A stretch of DNA of 43,146 nucleotides from an uncultured Oscillospiraceae bacterium (GTDB lineage: Bacteria; Bacillota; Clostridia; Oscillospirales; Acutalibacteraceae): the NCBI GenBank assembly GCA_910588935.1, contig CAJUSM010000017.1, positions 1 to 43,146 on the forward strand, given 5' to 3'. Positions within the stretch are counted from its first letter, which is position 1; every line of letters begins with the position of its first letter. Below the pieces are notes generated by a model. That model was not told the origin of the DNA. It searched no databases and worked only from the letters and a program-made list of their open reading frames with translations. Shown here piece after piece: positions 8,244-17,290 of this stretch. A program made the translations under genes and the position numbers.

Positions 8244-9050
8244 TTAAATATCCCGATTTTTCGTCAGCAGTAAGCTGCCGGCAATATAAAGCGCACTCCA
8301 TCCAGCCACACTGGCCAGAATTACCCAAATCTGTTCCATCCCTGCCTGAGGCATGCAGCAGCTGTTTACCAGGGAACTGACAAAATAGTTCTCAATACGG
8401 GGCCAGCCCAATTTTCCTGTAAACATGCCTACCATTAGCGCAGGAATTCCCCCGCCGCACAATACTGACATAAGTATCCCTAAAGACACGCTGCGTGTTA
8501 TCAGTACCATTGTCAGCGCCATTAGCGAAAACACCCAAATAGGCAGCCAAATCCAAAAGGTGTAGCTTACAATATCACCTATGCCGCTGGCGGTTGGGCG
8601 CAGACCAAATAAAGGCGGCAGCACAAGGGAGAAAAGTACTCCCAGCACGGTAATGATACCGCTGTATACCCCGCCGATCAGCGCCTTGGCGGCTACATAT
8701 TCCCACCGGTGAGGCCTTGCAAAGCAGATATTTTTGATGTACCCCCCCGTAAAGTCATTTCCTACAAAGAATGTCATTCCCATACCAGTCAATATGAGCA
8801 GGAAACCGCTGGACAGGCACTGGTGGACAAACGTCAGCTGACTCATTCCGGCAATCTCGGCTCCCACCTGGTAATCCACGGCTTCCACATCCGCACCGCT
8901 CTGTTCCATAGCATCCAAAACCTCTGGAGAGGATATGATTGCCAGCGTAAGACATATAAACGCAATCAGTGCCACAACGAGTGCCATTATAATGTAAAAA
9001 GTCCGGCTTTGGAATAGCCTGCGGCTATCCATTCGAAACATATTAAGCAT
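8244..9050 (-). CDS. ABC-2 permease of a kinase-linked transporter
   Basis: A 268-aa membrane protein beginning MLNMFRMDSRRLFQSRTFY, a typical start for lantibiotic-immunity or bacitracin-type ABC-2 permeases: a short cytoplasmic N-terminus, one helix, an extracytoplasmic loop of about 60 residues, then five more helices. The start at 9050 has GGAGG eight bases upstream and overlaps the ATPase gene by 8 bases. The kinase follows 14 bases after its stop. It probably exports or expels a membrane-active compound; the substrate is unknown. Confidence 0.87.
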   Translation of the reverse strand: MLNMFRMDSRRLFQSRTFYIIMALVVALIAFICLTLAIISSPEVLDAMEQSGADVEAVDYQVGAEIAGMSQLTFVHQCLSSGFLLILTGMGMTFFVGNDFTGGYIKNICFARPHRWEYVAAKALIGGVYSGIITVLGVLFSLVLPPLFGLRPTASGIGDIVSYTFWIWLPIWVFSLMALTMVLITRSVSLGILMSVLCGGGIPALMVGMFTGKLGWPRIENYFVSSLVNSCCMPQAGMEQIWVILASVAGWSALYIAGSLLLTKNRDI

Positions 9051-9954
9051 GGCTTGTCCCTCCCATTTTTTCCAGAAAATAACCCTCCAGATCCTGCTGG
9101 TGCGTGCCCATTTCCTCCACAGCAATGCCGGCCTGAGCAAGCGCCTGGCCTACAGACTTCATATTTACTGTATCGTATATGCGCATTTCCCCTTCTGGGC
9201 GCATTTCCCAACGTCTCAGAGTAAACTCCCGCTCTAAAATTGCAGCGGCCTTTTTAGGCTGGGCTGTGCGCAAATGCAGGTAATCGGTGCATTTTTGCTC
9301 TAACTCCTGAGCGCTGAGCTGCTCAATCATTTTACCCTGGCGGATAATGCCATACCGGGTGGCTATTTTGCTCAGCTCACCTAAAATGTGGGAACTAAGC
9401 AGAATGGTTAGGCCCCGTTCCCGGTTAAGCCGCTGCAAAAGTTCTCTCATTTCCCGGATTCCCTCTGGATCCAGACCATTGATCGGCTCATCCAGCAACA
9501 GGAGGTCCGGGCTGCCCAGCAGGGCAAGCCCTACCCCAAGCCGCTGCTTCATTCCCATGGAATACTGTTTCACTGGCCTTTTCCCATGGGGGGAAAGGCC
9601 CACAGTACAAAGCGTTTCATCCACTTGCCGCTTGGGGTCATCCAAGCCCAAAAGCGTGGCATAAAGATACAGATTTTCCCGGCCGCTCAGATCATGGTAC
9701 AGTCCCGGCTGCTCAATCAGCACTCCTATGCGCCGATGTGCTACCGTATCCCTAAGAGGCCTGTCAAAAATAGTAATCTCGCCTTGTGTGGGGCTTGCCA
9801 AGCCGCATAACAGCTTAAGCGTGGTCGATTTTCCCGCGCCATTCTGACCAATAAAGCCGTAGATATCCCCTTGCTCAACCTGCAGCCCCAGGTGGTCTAC
9901 AGCCCATTTGTCCTTGTAACGCTTGGACAGGCCTATTGTCTGTATGACTGCCAT
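9043..9954 (-). CDS. ABC transporter ATP-binding protein (BcrA/lantibiotic-immunity type)
   Basis: A 303-aa ATPase. The start at 9954 follows AAAGGAGGACATTGGA; a longer frame to 10041 lacks such a site. Walker A GQNGAGKST is at about residues 36-44, the signature region is QYSMGMKQRLGVGLALL, and Walker B LLLLDEPINGLDPEGI is followed by the LSSH switch. The C-terminal 70 residues form the accessory domain found in bacitracin and lantibiotic resistance ATPases. It pairs with the ABC-2 permease downstream and sits between the response regulator and that permease, so the whole set looks like a self-regulated resistance module. Confidence 0.92.
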   Translation of the reverse strand: MAVIQTIGLSKRYKDKWAVDHLGLQVEQGDIYGFIGQNGAGKSTTLKLLCGLASPTQGEITIFDRPLRDTVAHRRIGVLIEQPGLYHDLSGRENLYLYATLLGLDDPKRQVDETLCTVGLSPHGKRPVKQYSMGMKQRLGVGLALLGSPDLLLLDEPINGLDPEGIREMRELLQRLNRERGLTILLSSHILGELSKIATRYGIIRQGKMIEQLSAQELEQKCTDYLHLRTAQPKKAAAILEREFTLRRWEMRPEGEMRIYDTVNMKSVGQALAQAGIAVEEMGTHQQDLEGYFLEKMGGTSHA

Positions 9955-10044
9955 TCCAATGTCCTCCTTTGCTTTGTTTGCAAGGCATAGTATAGCAGGC
10001 AAGTGTCTAAACTTCGCTAAGAAAAGGTAAAGAAAGTACAAAGT

Positions 10045-10713
10045 TCAGCTCAGCTTAAAACCAATCCCCCATACGGTCTGAATATAGCTATCTGTGCCGC
10101 TGGGGCGAAGCTTGGCACGGATATTGCTGATGTGTACGTTTATGGTCTTATCCTCAATCGCGCAGTCTTCCTGCCAGACTGCTTCGTAGATCTGTTGTTT
10201 TGTGAAAACCTTCTTAGGCCGGCGCACCATGAGTTCGACTATTTTAAATTCATGGGCAGTCAGTTCTACTGGCTGGCCGGCGGCTGTCAGGATCATCTCC
10301 ACTATATTCAGCTGCCAGTCCCGAAAGTGCAGCACCTCGTCCGCCGGGGCTGTACTGGCGTGGCGCAGCTGAACCTGTATTCTGGCCCAAAGCTCTTCCA
10401 GCTGATAGGGCTTGGTCATGTAGTCATCTGCTCCCAGGCTCAATAACTCTACCTTATCGGAAAGTTCAGAGCGAGCTGACAGCACAATCACTGGCACCCG
10501 GCTTTCCCGGCGTATCTCGTCAATCAGTTCACTGCCAGAAAGTCCAGGCAGCATTAGGTCTATCAGCATTAGATCACAACCAGAGCTTTTCCAAAGCAGC
10601 TGGCCTTCGGTGCCGGAAAATGCTTGGATACACTGGCATCCATGCCGCCGCAGGTATTGGGCGGTGGAGTTGTTGATATCGGTATCGTCTTCTATAATGA
10701 GGATATTAGGCAT
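10045..10713 (-). CDS. OmpR/PhoB-family response regulator
   Basis: A 222-aa DNA-binding regulator. The receiver domain (about residues 1-118) shows the acidic pocket D9-D10, phospho-acceptor D52 in LMLIDLMLPG and the conserved lysine in YMTKPYQ. The C-terminal winged helix (about 130-222) has LTAHEFKIVELMVRRPKKVFTKQQIYEAVW and ends KTINVHISNIRAKLRP followed by VWGIGFKL. The start at 10713 has AAGGAGGGGG just upstream. It is the first gene of the regulator-ATPase-permease-kinase operon and has its own strong promoter. Confidence 0.94.
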   Translation of the reverse strand: MPNILIIEDDTDINNSTAQYLRRHGCQCIQAFSGTEGQLLWKSSGCDLMLIDLMLPGLSGSELIDEIRRESRVPVIVLSARSELSDKVELLSLGADDYMTKPYQLEELWARIQVQLRHASTAPADEVLHFRDWQLNIVEMILTAAGQPVELTAHEFKIVELMVRRPKKVFTKQQIYEAVWQEDCAIEDKTINVHISNIRAKLRPSGTDSYIQTVWGIGFKLS

Positions 10714-10748
10714 AGGCCCCCTCCTTGCTTTCTCTTTTGCCGAAAAAT

Positions 10749-10777
10749 AGTATAGCATCAAATCCAAAGACAGTCAA
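10749..10777 (-). promoter_or_regulatory. SigA-type promoter of the regulator/ABC/kinase operon
   Basis: On the minus strand TTGACT (10777-10772) is followed by exactly 17 bases and TATACT (10754-10749), about 35 bases before the response-regulator start. Confidence 0.8.
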
Positions 10778-11015
10778 TTCATGGGTTCCGATTCTAGGAT
10801 ATGGGGCAACGTTTCGTATCTCTTCTCACTGTTCCCCCGTCTATCCAGTTAAAAGCTAAGCCAAAAGTGAAGATTTTATACTGCACTTCCTTTTTCATTT
10901 TAAGTGCGCCCCTAGAAATGCTCTAAAGGCATGAAGCTTTATACAAAACAAGCATTGGACATATCTATCCTCTTCCTGGTAAAATAATAGCAGAAACCAG
11001 CAGGAGGGAGCGCCC
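10778..11015. other. Intergenic region before the MATE gene
   Basis: Divergent spacer with no gene. A possible plus-strand promoter for the MATE operon is TGGACA near 10957 with TAAAAT near 10981, 18 bases apart. GCAGGAGGGAG just before 11016 is the ribosome binding site. No further structure was seen. Confidence 0.35.
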
Positions 11016-12341
11016 ATGTTCACAAACAAAGAGCTTAAAAACTTGATCATTCCACTGTTTTTAGAGCAGCTATTGGTGATGCTGGTAGGCATTGCCGACA
11101 CCTTTATCGTTAGCTATGCTGGAGAGGCGGCGGTGTCTGGGGTTTCGCTGGTAAACTCTTTCAGCACCATCTTCATCTATCTGTTTACGGCCTTGGCCTC
11201 TGGAGGCGCGGTGGTAATTAGCCAGTACATCGGCCGGGGTGTCAAGGAGGATGCCAGCGAGGCCGCCAGCCAACTGCTCACAGCCTCTACCCTGTTTTCA
11301 CTTATTATCTCGTGTATTATCTTAATACTGCATCGCCCCATGCTCAGCACGCTTTTTGGCCAGGTGGAGCCAGATGTCATGGAGGCTTGCACCATCTACT
11401 TACAAATCTCCCTGTTCTCCTACCCGGCTCTAGCGGTTTACAACGCAGGCGCGGCCCTGTACCGCAGCCTAGGCAAGACCAATGTAACCATGTACATCTC
11501 CATCGTTGCCAACGCAATCAACGTGGGGGGCAATCTCATCGGCGTGTTCCTGTTAAAAGCAGGCGTCGCTGGTGTGGCCTGGCCCACCCTTATCGCCCGG
11601 GTGTTCTCGGCTATAGTGATCACCGCGCTTTGCTTTGGCAAAAAAATCCGCGTATGCTACACCTGGCCGCAAATCTGCAGGTGGCATGGCCAGCTGATGA
11701 AGCGCATCTTACGCATCGCCGTGCCAAACGGGGTGGAAAATGGTATTTTTCAGCTGGTAAAAGTGGCCCTTTCCAGCGTAGTGGCCTTGTTCGGCACCTA
11801 CCAGATCGCCGCCAATGGCATTGCACAGAGTATCTGGAGCCTAGCGGCTTTGGCTGGGGTGACAATGGGGCCGGTGTTTATCACAGTGATTGGTCAATGC
11901 ATGGGCGCGGATGACACGGCCTTAGCAGAGCTTTATTTTACGAAGCTGCTAAAAATAACTTTAACGGTCTCCCTTATCTGGAACGCGCTGGTGTTCGTCC
12001 TCACCCCGGTGATGATGAATTTCTACCATATCTCCCCAGAAGCCAAGGATTTGGTGATTGTCCTAGTGCTCATTCACAATGTGTTCAACACTGTGGCCTT
12101 CCCTATGTCCGGGCCGCTTGCAAATGGCCTGCGGGCAGCTGGAGACATCAAGTTTACTATGATTGTATCCATCGCATCCACCATCGGCGGGCGGCTGGTA
12201 TTCTCCATCCTGTTCGCCATCGTGCTAAACTGGGGCGTTATCGGCATAGCGGCGGCAATGTGCTTAGACTGGATAATCCGGGCAGTCATTTTTGCCATAC
12301 GGCTGAAATCTGGCAAATGGAAGACATTCAAAGTCATTTAA
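11016..12341 (+). CDS. MATE family multidrug/metabolite efflux transporter
   Basis: A 441-aa membrane protein with about twelve hydrophobic helices arranged as two similar halves. The N-terminus (NLIIPLFLEQLLVMLVGIADTFIVSYAGEAAVSGVSLV) is the classic MatE start, and the second half repeats it around NGVENGIFQLVKVALSSVVALFGTYQIAANGIAQS. MATE proteins export cationic drugs or metabolites using sodium or proton gradients. A LysR gene starts 15 bases after the stop and an aldo/keto reductase follows, so export and reduction of some toxic compound may be jointly controlled. Confidence 0.93.
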   Translation: MFTNKELKNLIIPLFLEQLLVMLVGIADTFIVSYAGEAAVSGVSLVNSFSTIFIYLFTALASGGAVVISQYIGRGVKEDASEAASQLLTASTLFSLIISCIILILHRPMLSTLFGQVEPDVMEACTIYLQISLFSYPALAVYNAGAALYRSLGKTNVTMYISIVANAINVGGNLIGVFLLKAGVAGVAWPTLIARVFSAIVITALCFGKKIRVCYTWPQICRWHGQLMKRILRIAVPNGVENGIFQLVKVALSSVVALFGTYQIAANGIAQSIWSLAALAGVTMGPVFITVIGQCMGADDTALAELYFTKLLKITLTVSLIWNALVFVLTPVMMNFYHISPEAKDLVIVLVLIHNVFNTVAFPMSGPLANGLRAAGDIKFTMIVSIASTIGGRLVFSILFAIVLNWGVIGIAAAMCLDWIIRAVIFAIRLKSGKWKTFKVI

Positions 12342-12356
12342 TAAAAGGAGAAGACT

Positions 12357-13232
12357 ATGGAGCTGCGTGTCTTGCGATACTTTTACACGGTGGCAAGGGA
12401 GGAAAACATCACCCGCGCTGCCCAGCTTCTGCATGTTACTCAGCCCACCCTGTCTAGGCAGCTGATGCAGCTGGAAAAAGAACTGGGCACGGTGCTCTTC
12501 CACCGAAGCAGTCACCGCATTGCACTTACAGAAGACGGGATACTTTTAAAGCGCCGAGCACACGAAATTTTGGAATTGTCAGAAAAAACCTGTCGGGAAT
12601 TTCAGAGCCGGGAAGGACTCTCTGGAGAAATCGCTATTGGCTGCGGTGAAACCTGCAACATGGCCTATCTGTCCGACCTGATGATGTCTTTCCGGCAAAG
12701 GCACCCGTTGGTGCAGTTCCGCATATATAGCGCCACAGCAGACGAGGTGAAGGACCACATGGAAAACGGTTTGTTGGATATGGGATTACTCATGGAACCA
12801 GTGGAGGTGCGGAGATATAGCTATGTTCCCATGCCCTACCGGGAACGCTGGTGCGCTCTGGTGCGAAAGGATTCCCCCTTAGCAGCACTCCCCCGCGTCA
12901 CCCCCAAGGACCTGCTGCCTTATCCCCTGCTGCTGGGCTGGCGTGATGAGGTGTTGGATATGCTGAGCCAATGGTTTGGGGAAAAGCTTTTTGCCCAGGT
13001 GACGGTTGCCGCCCGATACAATCTGGTCAATAATACAGCGGTGATGGTGCACAGCGGCATAGGCGTGGCTCTAACTCTGGACAAGGGATTTTTACCCCAT
13101 CCAGACCTACAGCAGGTTTCCCTTTCTCCGGGCATTGAAAGCGGCGCTGTGTTGGCATGGAAAAATGAGCTTCCCTGTTCGCGGACGGTAGAAAGCTTTA
13201 TCTCACATGTTCAAAATACGCCTGAAGTATAG
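12357..13232 (+). CDS. LysR-family transcriptional regulator
   Basis: A 291-aa regulator. The N-terminal winged helix-turn-helix (about residues 1-60; LRYFYTVAREENITRAAQLLHVTQPTLSRQLMQLEKELG in outline) is textbook LysR. The remaining residues form the type 2 periplasmic-binding-fold effector domain, beginning EIAIGCGET. AAAAGGAG precedes the ATG. LysR genes are usually divergent from their targets; here it lies inside a co-directional run between a MATE exporter and an aldo/keto reductase. The effector is unknown. Confidence 0.93.
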   Translation: MELRVLRYFYTVAREENITRAAQLLHVTQPTLSRQLMQLEKELGTVLFHRSSHRIALTEDGILLKRRAHEILELSEKTCREFQSREGLSGEIAIGCGETCNMAYLSDLMMSFRQRHPLVQFRIYSATADEVKDHMENGLLDMGLLMEPVEVRRYSYVPMPYRERWCALVRKDSPLAALPRVTPKDLLPYPLLLGWRDEVLDMLSQWFGEKLFAQVTVAARYNLVNNTAVMVHSGIGVALTLDKGFLPHPDLQQVSLSPGIESGAVLAWKNELPCSRTVESFISHVQNTPEV

Positions 13233-13271
13233 CACAAACATTACTTAGCGAAAAAAGATGGAGGACTCAGT

Positions 13272-14288
13272 ATGAAGTACACAAAATTAGGCAATTCCGA
13301 TTTGAATGTTTCCCGCATCTGTATGGGGTGCATGGGTTTTGGCGACCCCCAGAAAGGGATGCACTCCTGGACGCTGGACGAGGCAAGCTCCAAAGAAATC
13401 GTAAAACGCGGATTAGAGTTGGGAGTGAATTTCTACGATACTGCCATCGGATACCAGGGGGGCACTGGGGAGGAATATTTAGGCCGCATCTTAGGGGCTC
13501 TGACCAAACGACAGGACGTAGTGGTTGCAACCAAATTTCCGCCCCGCACCCAAACCGAAATCCACAGTGGAGTTACTGGCCAACAGCATGTACAAAATAT
13601 GTTGGACACTAGCCTGAAACACCTTGGCATGGACTACGTTGACTTGTATATAGTTCACTCGTGGGATTATAACACACCCATTTTCGAGATCATGGAAGGC
13701 CTTAACAATGCCGTAAAAGCGGGTAAGACGCGGGCAATTGGCATTTCTAATTGCTACGCTTACCAACTGGCGAAAGCCAATGCCATAGCGGAGCAAAACG
13801 GCTTCGCCAAGTTCGTGTCCATCCAAGGCCACTATAACCTGATTTTCCGGGAGGAAGAAAGGGAAATGGCTAAGCTTTGCAGAGAGGAGAACATTGCCAT
13901 GACTCCCTATAGTACCTTGGCGTCTGGGCGGCTCTCTCGGCTCCCCGGCGAAACCTCCAAGCGTTTTCAGGCGGATTCCTATGCCAAAGGCAAGTATGAC
14001 GCCACAGCGGAACAGGATAGAGAGATCATCTCTCGGGTGGCTGAGTTAGCCAGCCGGCATGAAGTAAGCATGACAGAGGTATCACTTTCATGGCTGCTGA
14101 CAAAGGTCACCGCGCCAGTAGTAGGGGCTACCAAACCGCACCATATTGAGGGCGCCGCTAAGGCTGTTAACTTAGAATTGACGACCGAGGAACTGGCCTA
14201 TTTAGAAGAGCCATACCTTCCTCATAAACTGGTGGGTGTAATGGCCCAGAATGAATCTACGGCAGAAAAAAGTTTATCTGGGCGCTAA
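13272..14288 (+). CDS. Aldo/keto reductase
   Basis: A 338-aa NAD(P)H-dependent oxidoreductase with a TIM-barrel fold. Family motifs are NFYDTAIGYQGG (catalytic Asp and Tyr region), VVVATKF (catalytic Lys), DLYIVHSWD (active-site His), IGISNC and the C-terminal cofactor loop PVVGATKPHHIEGA. It belongs to the YhdN/general stress group of AKRs acting on aldehydes or ketones; the substrate cannot be assigned. GGAGGACTC precedes the start 39 bases after the LysR gene. An intrinsic terminator follows about 95 bases downstream. Confidence 0.92.
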   Translation: MKYTKLGNSDLNVSRICMGCMGFGDPQKGMHSWTLDEASSKEIVKRGLELGVNFYDTAIGYQGGTGEEYLGRILGALTKRQDVVVATKFPPRTQTEIHSGVTGQQHVQNMLDTSLKHLGMDYVDLYIVHSWDYNTPIFEIMEGLNNAVKAGKTRAIGISNCYAYQLAKANAIAEQNGFAKFVSIQGHYNLIFREEEREMAKLCREENIAMTPYSTLASGRLSRLPGETSKRFQADSYAKGKYDATAEQDREIISRVAELASRHEVSMTEVSLSWLLTKVTAPVVGATKPHHIEGAAKAVNLELTTEELAYLEEPYLPHKLVGVMAQNESTAEKSLSGR

Positions 14289-14381
14289 TGGAAAATGAAG
14301 CAAGGTTGTTAAAACGTTTCCCTATGAGGGTGTGCAAACCCAGCCAAATGATTTTATACGAAAACTAAAAAACATAAAAAG

Positions 14382-14416
14382 CCTCCGATACTCCCACTTA
14401 ACAGGAATATCGGAGG
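14382..14416 (+). terminator. Intrinsic terminator after the aldo/keto reductase
   Basis: CCTCCGATACTCC (14382-14394) pairs with GGAATATCGGAGG (14404-14416), 13 pairs including one G-U, with a nine-base loop, an A-run before and TCCTTTGATTT after. It may also stop the minus-strand transcript from the glycosidase pseudogene. Confidence 0.75.
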
Positions 14417-14575
14417 TCCTTTGATTTAAGAATGTAAAAACGGAATAGTAAAATTACAGACGCTAAGCGGAATGAATAAACCACATAAGTACACTCCCGC
14501 CCTTTTGTTTCCTTCCGGTAAGAGGATTGGCCATTTTTCTAGTTTTCTCTTTTTTCTTACCAACACCAACGCAGT

Positions 14576-15887
14576 CTATTTCTTCTCTTTATATGTGAAC
14601 TTGACAGCTTTAAGTTGAAGCCTGCCCTGCTTTACCAGCACCTTCACGGTATGCTGCTCCCCAATAGGAATGGTAACCGCACAGGAGTCCTGGAGCCTCA
14701 GGATATCCCCTTCTTCCAGTGAGACCGCCCCAAAACTCTTCACATCACATCACATAAAAGCTCTGCCTGGGCTGGCTCCGCGCCGGAAAAGCGCACAGTA
14801 CAAGGTGCTTTAGCCTCCCGTGCCGTATAGTTGGCAAATTCTCCTTCCCCTAGCTCTAAAGCCAGGTCAGTAAGGGGCGGGGAATACTGCTCTTCATTTT
14901 TGCCTTTATACCGGTTAAATTTGGGGTATGGCAACGCCAAGCAAGTCGATATCTGGACTTTTTGCGGCAAGCCGCGGAACTTACCGGTGGATCCCGCAGT
15001 TCTCCAACTTGATCAGATCCAAAAGTTCATCCATAATACGAATGGGCTCTTTATAACTGAGCCGGAGTCCTACCATTTGAAAGGCCTGTATCTTTGCCCA
15101 ATCTTTTGGCAGCAGGTGGTTAACCGGCCCGTAGACGTGAACCCCGCCGCTTTTCGCGGTTTTTCAGCCGCAAGGGGAATAAGCTACGCCGTAGTGGGCG
15201 CAAATATCATAGAACACGTTATCACTGGCCGGTTTGGGAAACGCATTCTCCCAGCTACAGCGGGACGTTCTGCTCCTCTCGTTTTAAAAGCCAAGGGTAC
15301 AAGTCTCGAATTTCTGGCGAAGCCCCATATAACTGGATAGAAATCCTCCAATTGTGGCACTCCGGGTCGTACCGCCGGGCAAGCTTTTCCCATAATATAA
15401 TTTGACACTCCTTTGACTCCACATCCAGGAAAACAGACGGGTACTCACAGAAAGGCTGTCGCCGGTAGCCCCATTGCCGAGCAAAAGAGCCCTTGTCAAA
15501 GTGAATGCCAGGCTCCTCTTTCGGCAACGCGTTGGCGTTAAGACCCACTCGAACACAATTAAAGCCCATTTCCGCCATCAAGGCAATGTCTTCCTCCCGC
15601 AAATGGTTTTCCTCCCAGCGGTCCCAAAATGTATTCAAATACTTTTGCCCGCACAACTCCCGAATCTGCTGGCTGACAAACCGGCGACAGGTCAAACGGC
15701 CCAGGTTGTGGTTGTTGCCCGGGCCAGGGAAAAGGAGACATTGGGCCTGTTCTCTGAAAAGGGCTGCAGAGCCAATCACAAGACCTTCCACATCCTCCTA
15801 GTTGGCCGCACCATACCCATGCAGGATAACCTCTTCCCCATCACCGTTTACAAAGCGGGTTCCCTGGGGTTTCAGCACTCCCTTCAC
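14576..15887 (-). pseudogene. Decayed GH5-like glycoside hydrolase
   Basis: A once-complete TIM-barrel glycosidase, now broken. From a GTG at 15887 the frame reads GVLKPQGTRFVNGDGEEVIL, the usual N-terminus of this GH5-like group, then meets an in-frame TAG (15800-15798) where the family normally has Trp of the GNW motif. After it, FWDRWEENHLREEDIALMAEMG and FNCVRVGLN are clearly GH5-like. The stretch after IHFDKGSF lacks about 30 residues that include the usual LDLHGAPG motif, and the expected catalytic NEP is replaced by unrelated residues. Further frame breaks follow, and a C-terminal beta-domain can still be read down to a TAG at 14578-14576. It lies downstream of the deglycosidase-type genes and was probably part of that operon. 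Confidence 0.8.
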
Positions 15888-15945
15888 GCATTGATTGTGG
15901 TATTGACTGACTCATGCTTCTCATCATCCCTTTATTGTTAATCTC

Positions 15946-16386
15946 CTATACAATCAGCATCCGCCGCTTATGCTGGTTGTGGCCGAACTCTGGGAAATAG
16001 ACGATCTCCTGCTTTTCCGGGTCGGAAAGCTTCTCCATCTCTGGGGGCATGTAGGAATGGGTAACGCAGAACCCATACTGGATATCATGATAGCCCTGGC
16101 AAAGCCCGCCTTCTTTCTTAACAATCAGGATGGCTGGCTCTAAGGGATGCCAGTGGGTATGCCAGTTCTGACGCATCCCCTCTGCTGTGTAGTCCTCGCC
16201 GTTTATACGCCATATAACCTGCTCTTTTGCGAATGTCTCCCCATCTACTGTTAGGCTGCCTGGCTTAATCTGGCTGAGAAACACACCACGGTAATAGGGC
16301 AGGCGGAGCTTCAGCTGAAATCCCACTGCTTTTCCATTGTCATAGATATTCCGAAACCCTACGGATTGAATAACCTGTTTTTCCAT
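15946..16386 (-). CDS. C-glycoside deglycosidase beta subunit-like protein (DUF6379)
   Basis: A 146-aa beta-rich protein without signal peptide or membrane segment. Its size, the start (MEKQVIQSVGFRNIYDNGKA), the central PGSLTVDGETF and ITWRINGEDY-like region, and the ending of the fold match, from memory, the small beta subunit of gut C-glycoside deglycosidases (DgpB, CgdB; Pfam name C-glycoside deglycosidase beta subunit). In the known complexes this subunit packs against the TIM-barrel alpha subunit and helps form the active site. It is encoded 13 bases after the alpha-like gene, in the same order as characterised clusters. Whether this copy acts on C-glycosides or on 3-keto-O-glycosides cannot be read from sequence. 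Confidence 0.78.
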   Translation of the reverse strand: MEKQVIQSVGFRNIYDNGKAVGFQLKLRLPYYRGVFLSQIKPGSLTVDGETFAKEQVIWRINGEDYTAEGMRQNWHTHWHPLEPAILIVKKEGGLCQGYHDIQYGFCVTHSYMPPEMEKLSDPEKQEIVYFPEFGHNQHKRRMLIV

Positions 16387-16399
16387 TTGTTCTTCCCCC

Positions 16400-17272
16400 T
16401 CAGTCTCCCAGAATATTTTTCATTAGGATATGGTGGCGGCGCAGCATTTGTCCCACCTCGTAGCCTGGCTCGTACTTGTCCGCTCCTTCATACTCGCTAA
16501 GCAAATAACCGTTCCACCCATGCCCTTTGAGAATATTCAGGATGCGGTCATAAGGCATCGTGGTTTCCACAAAGTCCTCAGATACATGAAAATATTTTGC
16601 ATGACAACAGGCAATATAGGGCAGCAAAGGAATAAGGTCTTCCGGCTCGTTGGGCGTAAAGTTGGGATTGCGGTGCTCGCCAGAGGCAAACTGGGTGCGA
16701 AACACGCTAAAATCGATATTCAGGCCAAAGTTTTTGGTACCTGTCCGCTGGATAAAGTCTACATAGTCGCTAACCATCTTGCCTTTGAGATTGGAGGGGA
16801 TATGAATCTCTGGGCACATGACAAGGTCTAGTTCCTCAGCTAGAGGAAGGGCGCCTTTGATGATCTCCCGCCAGTTCTCCACTGGCTCCAAAGCGCCATT
16901 GATTACCGGCATTTTTGTGCGCAGGATGCGGAAACCCAGCCGATGGGCCAGGCGCAGATCCCGCTCTAAAAACTCCACCGATTCCTCTGTGGTCAAATCC
17001 CTGTCCTGAAGGATGTGGGAGTCCACCCAATGGCCGTATTCCACTGGCTCCAGCTCATACTTGTTTAAAAGAGCAAACCAGTGCTCCACCCACTCCTGGG
17101 TGGGATAAGGATAGTTCTCGATATGGATATTAGCCAAAATCTCAATGCCGTGCGCCCCCATATCGTACACGTCCTCAAAACAATCTTCCAGTGTTTTTTC
17201 AAAGCCGAACTCCGCAGAATAACTGTAAAGCGCCACGCCGCGCTTGGGGCCTTTTTTCTCGTTATAGTACAT
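16400..17272 (-). CDS. C-glycoside deglycosidase alpha subunit-like / sugar phosphate isomerase-epimerase family TIM barrel
   Basis: A 290-aa protein of the xylose isomerase-like TIM-barrel superfamily. Four residues at the expected strand ends form a probable divalent-metal site: Glu155 (CPEIH), Asp187 (NIDFSVF), His224 (CCHAKYFH) and Glu260 (LLSEYEG). In DgpC/CgdA-type enzymes a metal-dependent site of this kind cleaves the C-C bond of 3-oxo-C-glucosides by a beta-elimination-like reaction. The pairing with a DUF6379 beta-like gene and an upstream oxidoreductase supports that role over simple sugar isomerisation. GGAGGGAGACACCGTA lies before the ATG at 17272. Confidence 0.8.
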   Translation of the reverse strand: MYYNEKKGPKRGVALYSYSAEFGFEKTLEDCFEDVYDMGAHGIEILANIHIENYPYPTQEWVEHWFALLNKYELEPVEYGHWVDSHILQDRDLTTEESVEFLERDLRLAHRLGFRILRTKMPVINGALEPVENWREIIKGALPLAEELDLVMCPEIHIPSNLKGKMVSDYVDFIQRTGTKNFGLNIDFSVFRTQFASGEHRNPNFTPNEPEDLIPLLPYIACCHAKYFHVSEDFVETTMPYDRILNILKGHGWNGYLLSEYEGADKYEPGYEVGQMLRRHHILMKNILGD

Positions 17273-17290
17273 TACGGTGTCTCCCTCCTG

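Noticed and set aside
14831..15340. 169-codon plus-strand frame in the pseudogene region
   Set aside because: Antisense shadow of decayed glycosidase sequence.
15474..15941. 155-codon plus-strand frame across the GH5 remnant
   Set aside because: No ribosome binding site or recognisable protein; it lies opposite clearly GH5-derived minus-strand sequence.
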